Source: Devosia sp.
GTDB lineage: Bacteria; Pseudomonadota; Alphaproteobacteria; Rhizobiales; Devosiaceae
Direction of reading: 5' to 3'
NCBI GenBank assembly: GCA_028290665.1
Contig: JAQGJK010000026.1
Coordinates: 1 to 64,000 of the forward strand
DNA: 64,000 bases
The notes beneath the pieces were generated by a model that worked only from the letters and a program-made list of their open reading frames with translations, did no database searches and was not told where the DNA came from. Positions 8,954 to 16,912 of the stretch are shown in pieces. Position 1 is the first letter of the stretch. Every line of letters starts with the position of its first letter. The translations under genes and the position numbers were made by a program.

Positions 8954-9382
8954 TCAGCCGGTGATCGGCTTTTCATGCGCGGCGCGGAACGCCTCCTCCT
9001 TGGCGATTGCCGCATCGGGAACCATCCCAGCGAAATCCGCAGCCTCGAACACGCGGAACAGGTCCACATATTCGCCCTCGGCCATGCCGGGAACGCGCGT
9101 GGCCCAGCTGAGGGCCTCGCCCTTGTCTTTGACCTGAATGATCCAATAGCCAGCGATCAATTCCTTGGTTTCGGCGAACGGGCCATCGATGACCTGCGGC
9201 TTGCCGCCCTTCTGGATAATCCGGGCGCCCTGGTTCGAAGGATGCAAACCATCGGCGGCGAGCATGATCCCGGCGTCGATCATCTGCTCGTTGAACTTGC
9301 CCATCGCCTCGAACATCTCGGGCCCGGGCATCACGCCGGCTTCAGTGTCGGAATTGGCGCGAACAACAATCATGAAACGCAT
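8954..9382 (-). CDS. YciI family (DGPF domain) protein, copy 1
   Basis: A 142-residue YCII-related protein: MRFMIVVRAN at the N-terminus, the invariant VIDGPFAETKELIAGYWIIQV in the middle (about residues 62-83), and a short C-terminal tail. The fold is ferredoxin-like; in characterised relatives a conserved His/Asp pair gives weak hydrolase activity, but the role of sigma-linked members is unknown. It is the first gene of the operon with the ECF42 factor, with GAGGAG shortly before the ATG. The promoter at 9434-9463 fits ECF42 control. Confidence 0.9.
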   Translation of the reverse strand: MRFMIVVRANSDTEAGVMPGPEMFEAMGKFNEQMIDAGIMLAADGLHPSNQGARIIQKGGKPQVIDGPFAETKELIAGYWIIQVKDKGEALSWATRVPGMAEGEYVDLFRVFEAADFAGMVPDAAIAKEEAFRAAHEKPITG

Positions 9383-9433
9383 TTTTTCACTCCTCGGTGG
9401 CTATTGATGAGGCTTTTCGTCGGCCTTCGACAA

Positions 9434-9463
9434 GACGACGAACCGGCGGACTGCAAATCGACA
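9434..9463 (-). promoter_or_regulatory. Predicted ECF42 promoter for yciI-1/sigma operon
   Basis: Minus strand reads TGTCGA (plus 9458-9463), a 17-base spacer, then CGTCGTC (plus 9434-9440). TGTCGA with a CGTC-like -10 is the element reported for ECF42 factors. The same arrangement with the same spacer occurs before the other two yciI genes of this window. Confidence 0.7.
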
Positions 9464-9550
9464 CGGTGCGAAAGTTTTTCCGATGGTAATGCGGCAACGC
9501 TGGTGCCCGTCACGCCGATCGAAACTGGCGTGACGGTTCGGCAATCAAAG

Positions 9551-10432
9551 TCATTTCGCGTCGAGAAAACCGATCGCCGTTTCGGCCAGCTCCGGCGCCA
9601 TGAAAATGGTGTAGTGCGTCTGTCCCGGCAGGATGGCGAAGCGGTTGGCGTTCATGTTAGCGCCGTCCCACCCGGCATCGACCTTGCCGCCGCCAAGCAG
9701 TTCGAAAAACGACGCCGCGTGCGCCGTGCGGACGCTGTCCCAATCGCCAACGATCAGCATGGTTGGCGACTGGATTTTGGCAATGTCAGCGGACCAGTCG
9801 TAGTCTTGGCCGGCGAGTTCGCCAACTTTGGTGATCAACCGGCCCCAATTGTTCACATCCGGCGCAATCTGGGCGTACATTTGGTACATCGGCGTCTGCT
9901 TCATCGGCTCAATGGCCTCGGGCCCGATCATCCGCATGCCCTGTTGATTATAGTCGTGCCAGCCGGAAAAGGCGTAAGGCGTCGAGACGAGGATCAACCT
10001 GTCCACAACTTCTGGATGATCGACCGCGGTGCGCAGCGCTACGCCGCCACCGGTGGAATAGCCCATGATGTCCGCCTTCTCGTAGCCGAGCCAGGTGATG
10101 AGACCTGCGATGTCGTCCGCCATGGCCTCAAAGGTCATCGGCCGGTCCATCGGCAGCGTGCGTCCATGCGCCTGCAGGTCGACGCCGATCACCTGGTGCC
10201 CCTCGGCCAGCAGTTCGAGCACCGGACCGAACATTTCGATGGCGCCGAACCCCCCATGCAACAGGACGATCGGCTCGCCTTCGCCATAGACCGCGTAATA
10301 GACTTCGACGCCATTGACCGGGGCGTAACCGCTTTTGCTGGGCGTGGGCATTTCGAGTGATCCTTGTTGAGCGTGAACGGGAAGCGCGAGGGTAAGCGTG
10401 GTGGCGAGAGCCAGCAGCGTGGATTTCAACAT
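9551..10432 (-). CDS. Secreted alpha/beta hydrolase
   Basis: A 293-residue alpha/beta hydrolase exported by a signal peptide (MLKSTLLALATTLTLALPVHA). The catalytic triad is visible: Ser126 in GYSTGGG, an Asp at 230 or 232 (VGDWD) and His273 (GQTHYTIF). The oxyanion motif is HGGFGAIEMF. The substrate is unknown; the size and the cap segment rich in Met and Gln suggest a small ester or lactone. The ATG at 10432 is preferred over a codon at 10483 because GAGAAGGGA precedes it and the signal peptide starts there. It lies between the sigma operon and the yciI-2 operon without an ECF42 promoter of its own. Confidence 0.85.
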   Translation of the reverse strand: MLKSTLLALATTLTLALPVHAQQGSLEMPTPSKSGYAPVNGVEVYYAVYGEGEPIVLLHGGFGAIEMFGPVLELLAEGHQVIGVDLQAHGRTLPMDRPMTFEAMADDIAGLITWLGYEKADIMGYSTGGGVALRTAVDHPEVVDRLILVSTPYAFSGWHDYNQQGMRMIGPEAIEPMKQTPMYQMYAQIAPDVNNWGRLITKVGELAGQDYDWSADIAKIQSPTMLIVGDWDSVRTAHAASFFELLGGGKVDAGWDGANMNANRFAILPGQTHYTIFMAPELAETAIGFLDAK

Positions 10433-10519
10433 TTTTGGTCCCTTCTCCGGACAAAGCTTCGCCGACCGTCGGGTACTCGGCATTCGGCGTCGATGGAAAT
10501 TAAAGCACTGCGGGCCGCG

Positions 10520-10957
10520 TCAGCCCGTCAGGTCGGCGATGAGCTTCTCGATGCGTCGCGCTCGCGTCTCCGCGGCTTTGGCTGCCTCGACGGCCAGGGT
10601 GTGCTGGCGTTTGTTGCTGTAGGACAGCTTTTCGAATGCCAGTTTCGCCGCCGGCTCGGCGTCGAGTGCCGCCTGCAGATCGGCCGGCACCTCGACCATC
10701 CGGGGTTCAGTGTCGAGTTCGAGTTCGACTTCGTAGGTCTCCCCACCCTTCACCCCTGATTTGGCGCGAATGTCGGCGCTGACGCTGATCAGGAACTTGC
10801 CGCCCATGCTGGCGATCGTCGAACGGTAGGTGAAGCCATTTATAGTCACTACCACCGCCGGCTTTTTGCTGGTGCCGAGCGCCGTCAGCACCTCTGGCGG
10901 CACGACGATGCCGGTATTGTTCTTGCCAACCTGCAGGATGGTCGTGGTGAATTTCAT
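10520..10957 (-). CDS. DUF1905/YdeI-type protein
   Basis: A 145-residue cytoplasmic protein. The N-terminal DUF1905 domain (about residues 1-85: GIVVPPEVLTALG, then GFTYRSTIASMGGKFLISVSADIR) is followed by a YdeI/OmpD-associated segment (PADLQAALDAEPAAKLAFEKLSYSNKRQH). The function is unknown; the family often accompanies AHSA1 and YciI genes. It starts 22 bases after the yciI-2 stop codon, so the two form an operon and would share the ECF42-type promoter upstream of yciI-2. Confidence 0.82.
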   Translation of the reverse strand: MKFTTTILQVGKNNTGIVVPPEVLTALGTSKKPAVVVTINGFTYRSTIASMGGKFLISVSADIRAKSGVKGGETYEVELELDTEPRMVEVPADLQAALDAEPAAKLAFEKLSYSNKRQHTLAVEAAKAAETRARRIEKLIADLTG

Positions 10958-10979
10958 GATGGACCCGCCTCGCTAACGG

Positions 10980-11348
10980 TCAGCGGGCGCCGGAGCCGGA
11001 CATGCTCATCAACTGCATGACTTCGATGCGACCTTCCCAGCCCTTCCAGTGGCTGCGATGCAGGTCGGCGAACCGCTGCACCCAGTCCATCGCGGCGTCA
11101 CGGTTCGGCAGTTCGTAGATGGCGTAGCCGCCGAGCAGTTCCTTCGTCTCGGCAAACGGGCCGTCCTGCGCCACCACTTCTGCATCGGTGACGGTCACGG
11201 TCGCTTCGAGACCCATTCCACCCGTCTCGATCAGCACTCCCGCCTGCATGGCCTCCATGCCGAATTTGCCGATCGCCTGCATCAATTCCGGCGGCGGCGC
11301 TCCGGCCGCGTTGCCATTGGTGGTGACGACTGTGGTCATGAACTTCAT
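10980..11348 (-). CDS. YciI family (DGPF domain) protein, copy 2
   Basis: A 122-residue YciI protein with the hallmark AQDGPFAETKELLGGYAIYEL at about residues 60-80. It is diverged from copy 1 (shorter, with a Met/Ser-rich tail). It is the first gene of an operon with the DUF1905 gene. GAGGAG precedes the ATG, and an ECF42-type promoter lies at 11407-11436. Confidence 0.88.
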   Translation of the reverse strand: MKFMTTVVTTNGNAAGAPPPELMQAIGKFGMEAMQAGVLIETGGMGLEATVTVTDAEVVAQDGPFAETKELLGGYAIYELPNRDAAMDWVQRFADLHRSHWKGWEGRIEVMQLMSMSGSGAR

Positions 11349-11406
11349 TTTCGAACTCCTCAGGCTAGCGCTCAGAACCGGTCCGGCTCGTCATCGCTTT
11401 CGAATA

Positions 11407-11436
11407 GACGACGAGGCAGCCTAGCGCCGATCGACA
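11407..11436 (-). promoter_or_regulatory. Predicted ECF42 promoter for yciI-2/DUF1905 operon
   Basis: Minus strand TGTCGA (plus 11431-11436), 17-base spacer, CGTCGTC (plus 11407-11413): identical elements and spacing to the promoter of the sigma factor operon, while the spacer sequence differs, which argues for selection. Confidence 0.7.
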
Positions 11437-11539
11437 AGGAACCGCCAGATTAGTCGATTTTTCCGTTTGGTGGACCATCCAGTCCGCATCTAGCAATTCC
11501 ATTCTAAAATTGGACCTGACTTAACCCGCCGACTTACCC

Positions 11540-11568
11540 TTGACAGGCTCCGAAGTCCGCGTTACTTA
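11540..11568 (+). promoter_or_regulatory. Promoter of arsR-AHSA1 operon, probably leaderless
   Basis: A perfect -35 TTGACA (11540-11545) is followed after 17 bases by TACTTA (11563-11568). A start point about six bases later falls on or next to the ATG at 11574, and no Shine-Dalgarno sequence precedes that ATG. An inverted repeat TTAAG-TGCATG-CTTAA overlaps the -10 and the start codon and could be the operator of the encoded ArsR protein. Confidence 0.45.
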
Positions 11569-11573
11569 AGTGC

Positions 11574-11921
11574 ATGCTTAACCAAACCGACCGCATTGAT
11601 ACGCTGTTCCAGGCTCTCGCCGACCCGACCCGTCGGATGATGGTCGAACGGCTGAGCCGCGGGCCCGCGTCGGTAAGCGAACTGGCCAAACCGTTTCGCA
11701 TGTCTCTCCCCGCCGTGGTGCAGCACCTGGCGATACTCGAACAGAGCGGACTGGTGAAAACCCGGAAGCTTGGCCGGGTCCGTACCTGCACCATCGACAA
11801 TAGCGTCCTGAGCCTTGCCGAAACGTGGCTCAATGAACGTCGCCAGGAATGGGAGAGGAAGCTCGACCGCCTCGAGACCTTTCTCGCTGAACCAGAAGAT
11901 GAGGAGCCTCACAATGGCTGA
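11574..11921 (+). CDS. ArsR-family winged-helix repressor, copy 1
   Basis: A 115-residue winged-helix regulator: LFQALADPTRRMMVERLSRGPASVSELAKPF followed by recognition helix SLPAVVQHLAILEQSGLV and wing KTRKLGRVRTCTI. There is no metal-binding Cys motif, so it belongs to the metal-independent ArsR group that partners with AHSA1 proteins. Its last 8 bases overlap the first of three AHSA1 genes. The ATG at 11574 has no Shine-Dalgarno sequence and appears to be translated from a leaderless transcript. It is divergent from the yciI-2 operon. Confidence 0.88.
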   Translation: MLNQTDRIDTLFQALADPTRRMMVERLSRGPASVSELAKPFRMSLPAVVQHLAILEQSGLVKTRKLGRVRTCTIDNSVLSLAETWLNERRQEWERKLDRLETFLAEPEDEEPHNG

Positions 11922-12378
11922 AACCGACCGCACTGTCGCCCATGGCAGCTTCACCGTCGAACGCCGTTATCCAGCGGCCCCGGCGCGGGTCTTCAATGCC
12001 TTCGCCGATCCGGCGATCAAGGGGAAATGGTTTGGCGATCCGGAAAAGGACAGCCCTGCAGATGTGTTCGAGTTCCGCCCCGGCGGGCGGGAAGTGCGCA
12101 GTGGCGTCCTCGGCGACGGAACGACCTATGCCGTCGAGAGCCGCTATTACGACATCGTCGACAACCAGCGCATCGTCTACGCCTATGACGTCATCATCAA
12201 CGGCGCTCGCACGTCGGTATCCGTCGCGACAGTCGAGTTGACACCGGACGGTGCCGGCACGCGCATCACCATGACCGAGCACGGCGCATTTCTCGATGGC
12301 ATCGAAGTGCCCGCCGAGCGCCAGGGCGGCGCTGAGTTCGTGCTCGATCGCCTTGGCGTGTTGCTCGCCCAAGCCTGA
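11914..12378 (+). CDS. SRPBCC/AHSA1 domain protein A
   Basis: A 154-residue START-like protein with a hydrophobic ligand pocket: GSFTVERRYPAAPARVFNAFADPAIKGKWFG at the N-terminus, FEFRPGGREVRSG in the middle, and VTEHGAF-type C-terminal helix entry TMTEHGAFLDG. The ligand is unknown. The ATG at 11914 lies inside the end of arsR with GAGGAG upstream, so the two are translationally coupled. Proteins A and B share HGSFT(V/I)ER and TEHGA(F/Y)LDG and look like a tandem duplication. Confidence 0.87.
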   Translation: MAETDRTVAHGSFTVERRYPAAPARVFNAFADPAIKGKWFGDPEKDSPADVFEFRPGGREVRSGVLGDGTTYAVESRYYDIVDNQRIVYAYDVIINGARTSVSVATVELTPDGAGTRITMTEHGAFLDGIEVPAERQGGAEFVLDRLGVLLAQA

Positions 12379-12401
12379 AACAGTTTCCGAGGAGTACAAT
12401 C

Positions 12402-12857
12402 ATGACCGAACGCTCGATCGCCCATGGCAGCTTCACCATCGAACGGACCTACCCCGTCAAGCCGGAAAAGGTCTGGCTGGCCTGGTCGGAACTGGAACAG
12501 AAGCAGAAATGGTTCGGCAGCCCGGCAGTGGGCAACGCCAAGCACACGCTCGATTTTCAGGTCGGCGGCAAGGAGCATTCCGAGGGCAGTTTTCCCGATG
12601 GCACGCTCTACACCTTCGATGTGATTTATCAGGACATCATTGACGGGCAGCGGATCGTTTATTCCTACGACATGACGATCAACGGCCACCGCATTTCGGT
12701 GTCACTGGCGACGATCGAAATCGCCGCGCGGGGCGCTGGCACGCACCTGACCGTCACCGAGCACGGTGCCTATCTCGACGGCCTCGACAACTCGGCCCAG
12801 CGTCGCGACGGCACCGAGCAATTGATGGACGCTCTCGGCACGTCGCTCGGGGCATAA
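12402..12857 (+). CDS. SRPBCC/AHSA1 domain protein B
   Basis: A 151-residue paralogue of the preceding protein: IAHGSFTIERTYPVKPEKVWLAWSELEQKQKWFG, FQVGGKEHSEG, TVTEHGAYLDGLD. It starts 23 bases after protein A, with CGAGGAG before the ATG. Same operon and presumably the same ligand class. Confidence 0.87.
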   Translation: MTERSIAHGSFTIERTYPVKPEKVWLAWSELEQKQKWFGSPAVGNAKHTLDFQVGGKEHSEGSFPDGTLYTFDVIYQDIIDGQRIVYSYDMTINGHRISVSLATIEIAARGAGTHLTVTEHGAYLDGLDNSAQRRDGTEQLMDALGTSLGA

Positions 12858-12860
12858 TTC

Positions 12861-13295
12861 ATGTCAGCTGACCTCACCATAATCTCCACGCGATGGTTCG
12901 CCTTCGCCCCCGAAGCGATCTTTGAGGCGTTTGCCGATCCGGCACGCCTGGCGCGGTGGTGGGGTCCGGCAGGCTTTTCGAATACGATAGTCGAATTCGA
13001 GTTCAATGCCGGCGGCAAATGGTCCACCATCATGCGCGCGCCGGATGGCAGTGAGTTTCCCAACGACGCGGAATTCCGGGAGATCACCCCGTCACGCCGA
13101 ATTGCGTTTGCCCACGCCCCGCCCCATCCCTTCGTCATGACAATCGATTTGGTGCGCGAGGGCAGCGGGACGCAGATGACCATGCAGATGACGCACGAGT
13201 CGGCAGAGGATTGCGACCGCGTGCGTCCCTTTGTCGTGCCCGGTAACGAGGAAAACTTTGACCGCCTCGTCGTCGAACTCGCCCGATCTGCCTGA
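12861..13295 (+). CDS. SRPBCC/AHSA1 domain protein C
   Basis: A 144-residue AHSA1 protein with the standard N-terminal STRWFAFAPEAIFEAFADPARLARWWGPAGF and FEFNAGGKWSTIMRAPDG, and C-terminal VPGNEENFDRLVVEL. It is less similar to A and B than they are to each other. Only 3 bases separate it from protein B, so it is the last gene of the four-gene arsR operon. Confidence 0.87.
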   Translation: MSADLTIISTRWFAFAPEAIFEAFADPARLARWWGPAGFSNTIVEFEFNAGGKWSTIMRAPDGSEFPNDAEFREITPSRRIAFAHAPPHPFVMTIDLVREGSGTQMTMQMTHESAEDCDRVRPFVVPGNEENFDRLVVELARSA

Positions 13296-13355
13296 TCGAT
13301 AAGGTGACGGCATGTCCTGCACAGGAGCGCCGATAGAATCTCCTGCCGCCGCAAA

Positions 13356-14015
13356 TCAGGCGGTGAACGCCCGCGCCGCGAGGCTGGCGTTGCGGCGGAT
13401 CTTGTCCTTGGCGAGTTTCACCAATGCCGCGGCTCCCGAATGAAACGGCGAGAAGCTGATGCGGCCGGTCGTGCCGAACAGCGTGATGCCGCGCCAAGTG
13501 GTCCGCACGTGAGTGATTTCACTCCAAGCCAGCTTGATCGCCTGGCCCCGCGGTGTCGTATGTTCGACGCCCTTGCCGTCCCAACGGGTCTTGTCGAGGA
13601 TCGAGAAGTAGACAATACCCGCAGCGCAGAGTGCAAAGCTGATGGACAGCGCCATGCCCAGCGCCATCTGGCCATAGGGCAGATCGGCGGTTGAGCCATT
13701 GACGATCACCGCCAGCAGCAGCAAGGCCGAAAACCCCCCGCTGACAATCGCCCCGAACAGTTCGACCGGCGAGGCCCTAAGCTCAGACCAGCGCCCGTCC
13801 ATGGCACCCGGATCCTCGCGCTGCACCAGGCGAAGCGCCAGGAACATGGCGTAGGCAAAACTGACGATGCCGGCCGTACGGCCAAGCGGCAGGTACGCCG
13901 TCGCCGGAATGTATTTGAGAATGATCAGGCCAAGAATCACAGCGAGCGGCACAGCCACTTCTTGCCAGCGCAGGGGCACCAGAGAACCTCCAGGAACACG
14001 ACGACGCCCGGCCAT
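13356..14015 (-). CDS. Membrane protein with C-terminal PH-like segment
   Basis: A 219-residue protein not recognised as a named family. Four hydrophobic segments lie at about residues 18-38, 45-62, 88-105 and 115-135. The cytoplasmic C-terminal part (about 140-205: KGVEHTTPRGQAIKLAWSEITHVRTTW, then GRISFSPFHSGAAALVKL) looks like a small PH-like beta domain of the kind found in bacterial membrane proteins. No partner gene is obvious. The ATG at 14015 has only a weak ribosome site. Confidence 0.55.
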   Translation of the reverse strand: MAGRRRVPGGSLVPLRWQEVAVPLAVILGLIILKYIPATAYLPLGRTAGIVSFAYAMFLALRLVQREDPGAMDGRWSELRASPVELFGAIVSGGFSALLLLAVIVNGSTADLPYGQMALGMALSISFALCAAGIVYFSILDKTRWDGKGVEHTTPRGQAIKLAWSEITHVRTTWRGITLFGTTGRISFSPFHSGAAALVKLAKDKIRRNASLAARAFTA

Positions 14016-14132
14016 TTCATGCCGGCATGGTTAACATTGTGTTACTGCCCCAGGCGCCTGCGAGACAGGCATCGAATCCACACTGTGATGGGCACTCTAC
14101 GCCAGTGATATTTTCGCGATGACGACAGACAA

Positions 14133-14162
14133 AGGCCGCAGACGAGAATTCGTCCGCGGCCT
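14133..14162 (-). terminator. Possible terminator of the MFS gene
   Basis: AGGCCGC and GCGGCCT arms enclose a second pair GACGA/TCGTC, giving a long stem with single mismatches. On the minus strand the stem is followed by TTTGTCTG, a weak U-tract, about 85 bases after the stop codon of the MFS gene. Confidence 0.35.
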
Positions 14163-14248
14163 GTGCAAAAGAGCAACAGCAGGTGCACAGGATTTAAGCA
14201 AACGGCATCCTGCCGCTCAATTTCTCCCGTGCGGAAGAAGGACGAGAG

Positions 14249-15817
14249 TCACCGAGCGATAATCGGTCCGCCGGTCATTGCTGCGGCAGCGGCTTCTTCA
14301 GCGGCCAAGTCAGCCTCGGGTTCTTTCCGGAGGCTGGTGGCGAGCGGGATTTCGCGAAGCAACCAGGTCAGCCCGAAAGCCAGGATGGCGGCGGCAGTAG
14401 CGACCAGAAACACCGGATGCAGGGCATTGACGAAGCCGTTCATTACCAGTTCCCGCACCGGACCTGGCAGTTCCGCCAGTTTGGCCGGACTGAAGCTGGC
14501 GCTGGCGCTGCTTCCGGCCGGCATCACCGAGCCAAGCTGGGCCGCCAGTTGGTTGGAAAAGATCGCGCCGAACACCGAAACGCCGATACAGCCGCCGATC
14601 TGCCGGAACATCGTCGAACCGGCCGTCGCGACGCCGAGCATCGAACGCTCGACGGCATTCTGGGTCGCGGTGACGCCGACGCTGTTGACCGGACCGATAC
14701 CAAGGCCGGTGATGAACATGAACAGCGAGATCTGCCAGATTTCACTGGTCGTCGACAGTGTCGAGAGCAGCATCATGCCGATGGCGAGCACGCCGGTTGC
14801 GGCGATCGGCAGCCACTTGTAATGGCCGGTGCGGCTCATCACCTGCCCGGCGAGGATCGACGAGCCGAGCAGGCCGATCATCATCGGCAACAGGCTGAGG
14901 CCCGAACCGGTGGGGCTGATCCCCTTCACCACCTGGAGATACAGCGGCAGGAACGTGATCGAGCCAAACATCGCGAGGCCGACGATGAAGCCGACGGCGT
15001 TGGTGACAAGGAAGGTGTTGTTGCGGAATAGCGACAGCGGCAGGATCGGCTCCGATGCACGGGCCTCGACGATCACAAAACTCACCAGCATCACCACTGC
15101 GAGCGCGGCAAGCGCCAGCATCGGCGCCGAGCCCCAGGGCAGCGTGCTGCCTCCCAGCGAGGTGAACAGCACGATGCTCGAAAGCGCGCCGGTCAGCAGC
15201 GCCGCGCCGAGATAGTCGATCTTGCGCGCCACGCGGTCGGGCTTCGACTTCAGCGCCATGCCGATAACGACAAGCGCCAGCAGCCCGAGCGGCAGGTTGA
15301 CGAAGAAGATCCAGTGCCAGCTCAGATGTTCGACCAGGAACCCGCCAAGCAACGGCCCGATAATCGTGGCGATGCCGAACACGCCGCCGAAAATACCTTG
15401 GATCTTGCCGCGTTCGCGGGGCGGAATAACGTCGGCAACAATGGTCATGGCGACCACCATCAGCCCGCCACCGCCGAGACCCTGCACCACGCGGGCAATA
15501 ATCATCATCGTCATGGAACTGGCGAGCCCGGCAATCACTGCGCCAATCAGGAAGATGACGATGGCGACCTGCAGCACGATCTTGCGGCCATAGAGATCGC
15601 CGAGCTTGCCGTAGATCGGCGCCACCACGGTCGAGGACAGCAGATACGCCGTCACCACCCAGGTCAGGTGATCGAGCCCGCCGAGATCGCCGACGATGGT
15701 CGGCAGCGCGGTCGATACGATGGTCTGGCCGAGCGAGGCCAGCAGGAGCACCACCGCGACCGCGGCAATGATCAGCCCGACCGGTTGGCGGGCCTCTGGA
15801 AGTGTAGTGTCGGACAT
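14249..15817 (-). CDS. DHA2-family (EmrB/QacA) MFS drug exporter
   Basis: A 522-residue proton-driven efflux pump with 14 predicted transmembrane helices. MFS motif A is GKLGDLYGRKIVL after helix 2, and motif C is GGVFGIATIIGPLLGGFL in helix 5, which marks exporters; SLGQTIVSTALPTIVGDL in helix 1 matches the DHA2 group. The ATG at 15817 is chosen over one at 15862 because the protein then starts at the usual MSDTTLP. It is divergent from a MarR regulator, which probably represses it. Confidence 0.88.
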   Translation of the reverse strand: MSDTTLPEARQPVGLIIAAVAVVLLLASLGQTIVSTALPTIVGDLGGLDHLTWVVTAYLLSSTVVAPIYGKLGDLYGRKIVLQVAIVIFLIGAVIAGLASSMTMMIIARVVQGLGGGGLMVVAMTIVADVIPPRERGKIQGIFGGVFGIATIIGPLLGGFLVEHLSWHWIFFVNLPLGLLALVVIGMALKSKPDRVARKIDYLGAALLTGALSSIVLFTSLGGSTLPWGSAPMLALAALAVVMLVSFVIVEARASEPILPLSLFRNNTFLVTNAVGFIVGLAMFGSITFLPLYLQVVKGISPTGSGLSLLPMMIGLLGSSILAGQVMSRTGHYKWLPIAATGVLAIGMMLLSTLSTTSEIWQISLFMFITGLGIGPVNSVGVTATQNAVERSMLGVATAGSTMFRQIGGCIGVSVFGAIFSNQLAAQLGSVMPAGSSASASFSPAKLAELPGPVRELVMNGFVNALHPVFLVATAAAILAFGLTWLLREIPLATSLRKEPEADLAAEEAAAAAMTGGPIIAR

Positions 15818-15890
15818 GTCGGGCCTCGAAAAGCAAAAGGCGCGAACCATGCGTCGCGCCATTGAACGTGGGCTTGATATCTGCTACCGG

Positions 15891-15934
15891 CAGTTACATG
15901 TCAATAGCATGCGTCTGTCGATCACATGCAACTG
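15891..15934. promoter_or_regulatory. Inverted repeat between MFS and marR, candidate MarR operator
   Basis: CAGTTACATG (15891-15900) and CATGCAACTG (15925-15934) are inverted repeats matching at 9 of 10 positions, with 24 bases between. They lie in the 127-bp divergent spacer between the exporter and marR, and the right arm abuts the GAGGA ribosome site of marR. A MarR-type repressor controlling both genes is the simplest reading. Confidence 0.5.
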
Positions 15935-15944
15935 AGGAATTCCG

Positions 15945-16562
15945 ATGCCCCATTCCCGCGACCCGCTGGTCCCTGCCCTCGCCGCTGCCGGCGTTTCGGC
16001 TAGCACGATCGAGGGCCTGATGCGGATCGATGGTGTCATGCAGGGCTGGCGCCGGCGCATCACCAAGCGCGAACTCGGCCATCGCGGCATCGCCGAACTG
16101 GGGCTCACCATCGATCTCGCGCAGCTCGATGTGCTGGTCGCCATCGACGCGCCGCTGCATGAATTTGGCGAAACTGGTCACGAAGAGACCATGGTGCAAA
16201 CCGTGGCCGAACGGATCGGCATCGATCCGTCGCGGGCCAGCCGGCTGGTCGCCGAGATGGTCGACCTCGGCTATGCCGTGCGGATCGCGTCGCAGACTGA
16301 CGCACGGCGCACACTGATCGCCCTGACGGCAGCCGGCAAGACCATCGTCGACGCGGTTCGGCTCTATAAATTCATGCATCTCGGAGCCTTCCTCGATGGC
16401 TGGACCGAGGAGGAGCGCCGGCAGTTCATCCCGCTGCTCGAGCGTTTCTCCAACTGGTCCGACCAGCAGCCGGCGGTGGACGAGCGTTTCAAGTCCGAAA
16501 TCGCCAACCGGGCACGGCAGATCGAAGCGGCGATGGCGCCGCTCGGCCGCAAAACCGGTTAG
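15945..16562 (+). CDS. MarR-family transcriptional regulator
   Basis: A 205-residue winged-helix regulator. The DNA-binding part is [49 protein letters not shown] (about residues 88-136), with the DxRR wing typical of MarR. Helical ends provide dimerisation. GAGGAA precedes the ATG. Divergent to the DHA2 exporter, so it probably senses an exported compound. Confidence 0.88.
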   Translation: MPHSRDPLVPALAAAGVSASTIEGLMRIDGVMQGWRRRITKRELGHRGIAELGLTIDLAQLDVLVAIDAPLHEFGETGHEETMVQTVAERIGIDPSRASRLVAEMVDLGYAVRIASQTDARRTLIALTAAGKTIVDAVRLYKFMHLGAFLDGWTEEERRQFIPLLERFSNWSDQQPAVDERFKSEIANRARQIEAAMAPLGRKTG

Positions 16563-16873
16563 CTCAACAGCTTGAGCCCGACGATACCGCTGACGATGAG
16601 CCCGATCGCCACCAACCGGCCGATGGTCGCCGGATCATTGAACAACACCATACCAAGCACCGCCGCGCCGACCGTGCCGATGCCGGTCCACACCGCATAA
16701 GCCGTGCCGACCGGCAATTCGCGCAGCGCCACCCCCAGCAGCACGATGCTGAACACCATCGCCGCGACGGTCAGCGTCGAGGGCACCAAACGGGTAAAGC
16801 CCTCGGTATATTTGAGGCCGATCGCCCAGCCGATTTCAAACAGGCCGGCGATGATGAGAAGAATCCAGGACAT
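16559..16873 (-). CDS. sugE: SMR-family guanidinium exporter (SugE/Gdx)
   Basis: A 104-residue inner-membrane SMR protein with four helices that works as an antiparallel dimer. It carries the essential Glu13 and Trp16 (LFEIGW) of the guanidinium exporter subgroup. The segments [19 protein letters not shown] and IVGLKL match SugE/Gdx closely. The ATG at 16873 is the family start; a frame extends upstream to 16909 without support. A guanidine-II riboswitch lies directly upstream, which independently supports guanidinium as substrate. It converges on marR with a 4-base overlap. Confidence 0.93.
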   Translation of the reverse strand: MSWILLIIAGLFEIGWAIGLKYTEGFTRLVPSTLTVAAMVFSIVLLGVALRELPVGTAYAVWTGIGTVGAAVLGMVLFNDPATIGRLVAIGLIVSGIVGLKLLS

Positions 16874-16912
16874 GACGTAACTCGCTGTCTGGCCGAAATC
16901 ATCGGCCATTCA

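Noticed and set aside
8252-10360. A 702-codon open frame on the plus strand
   Set aside because: It runs antisense through the sigma factor, yciI-1 and hydrolase genes, which have clear domains; its own sequence is Arg/His/Gly-rich shadow.
14031-14045. TTAA-N7-TTAC as a second CtrA box upstream of the membrane protein gene
   Set aside because: The second half-site is imperfect and no other support was seen.
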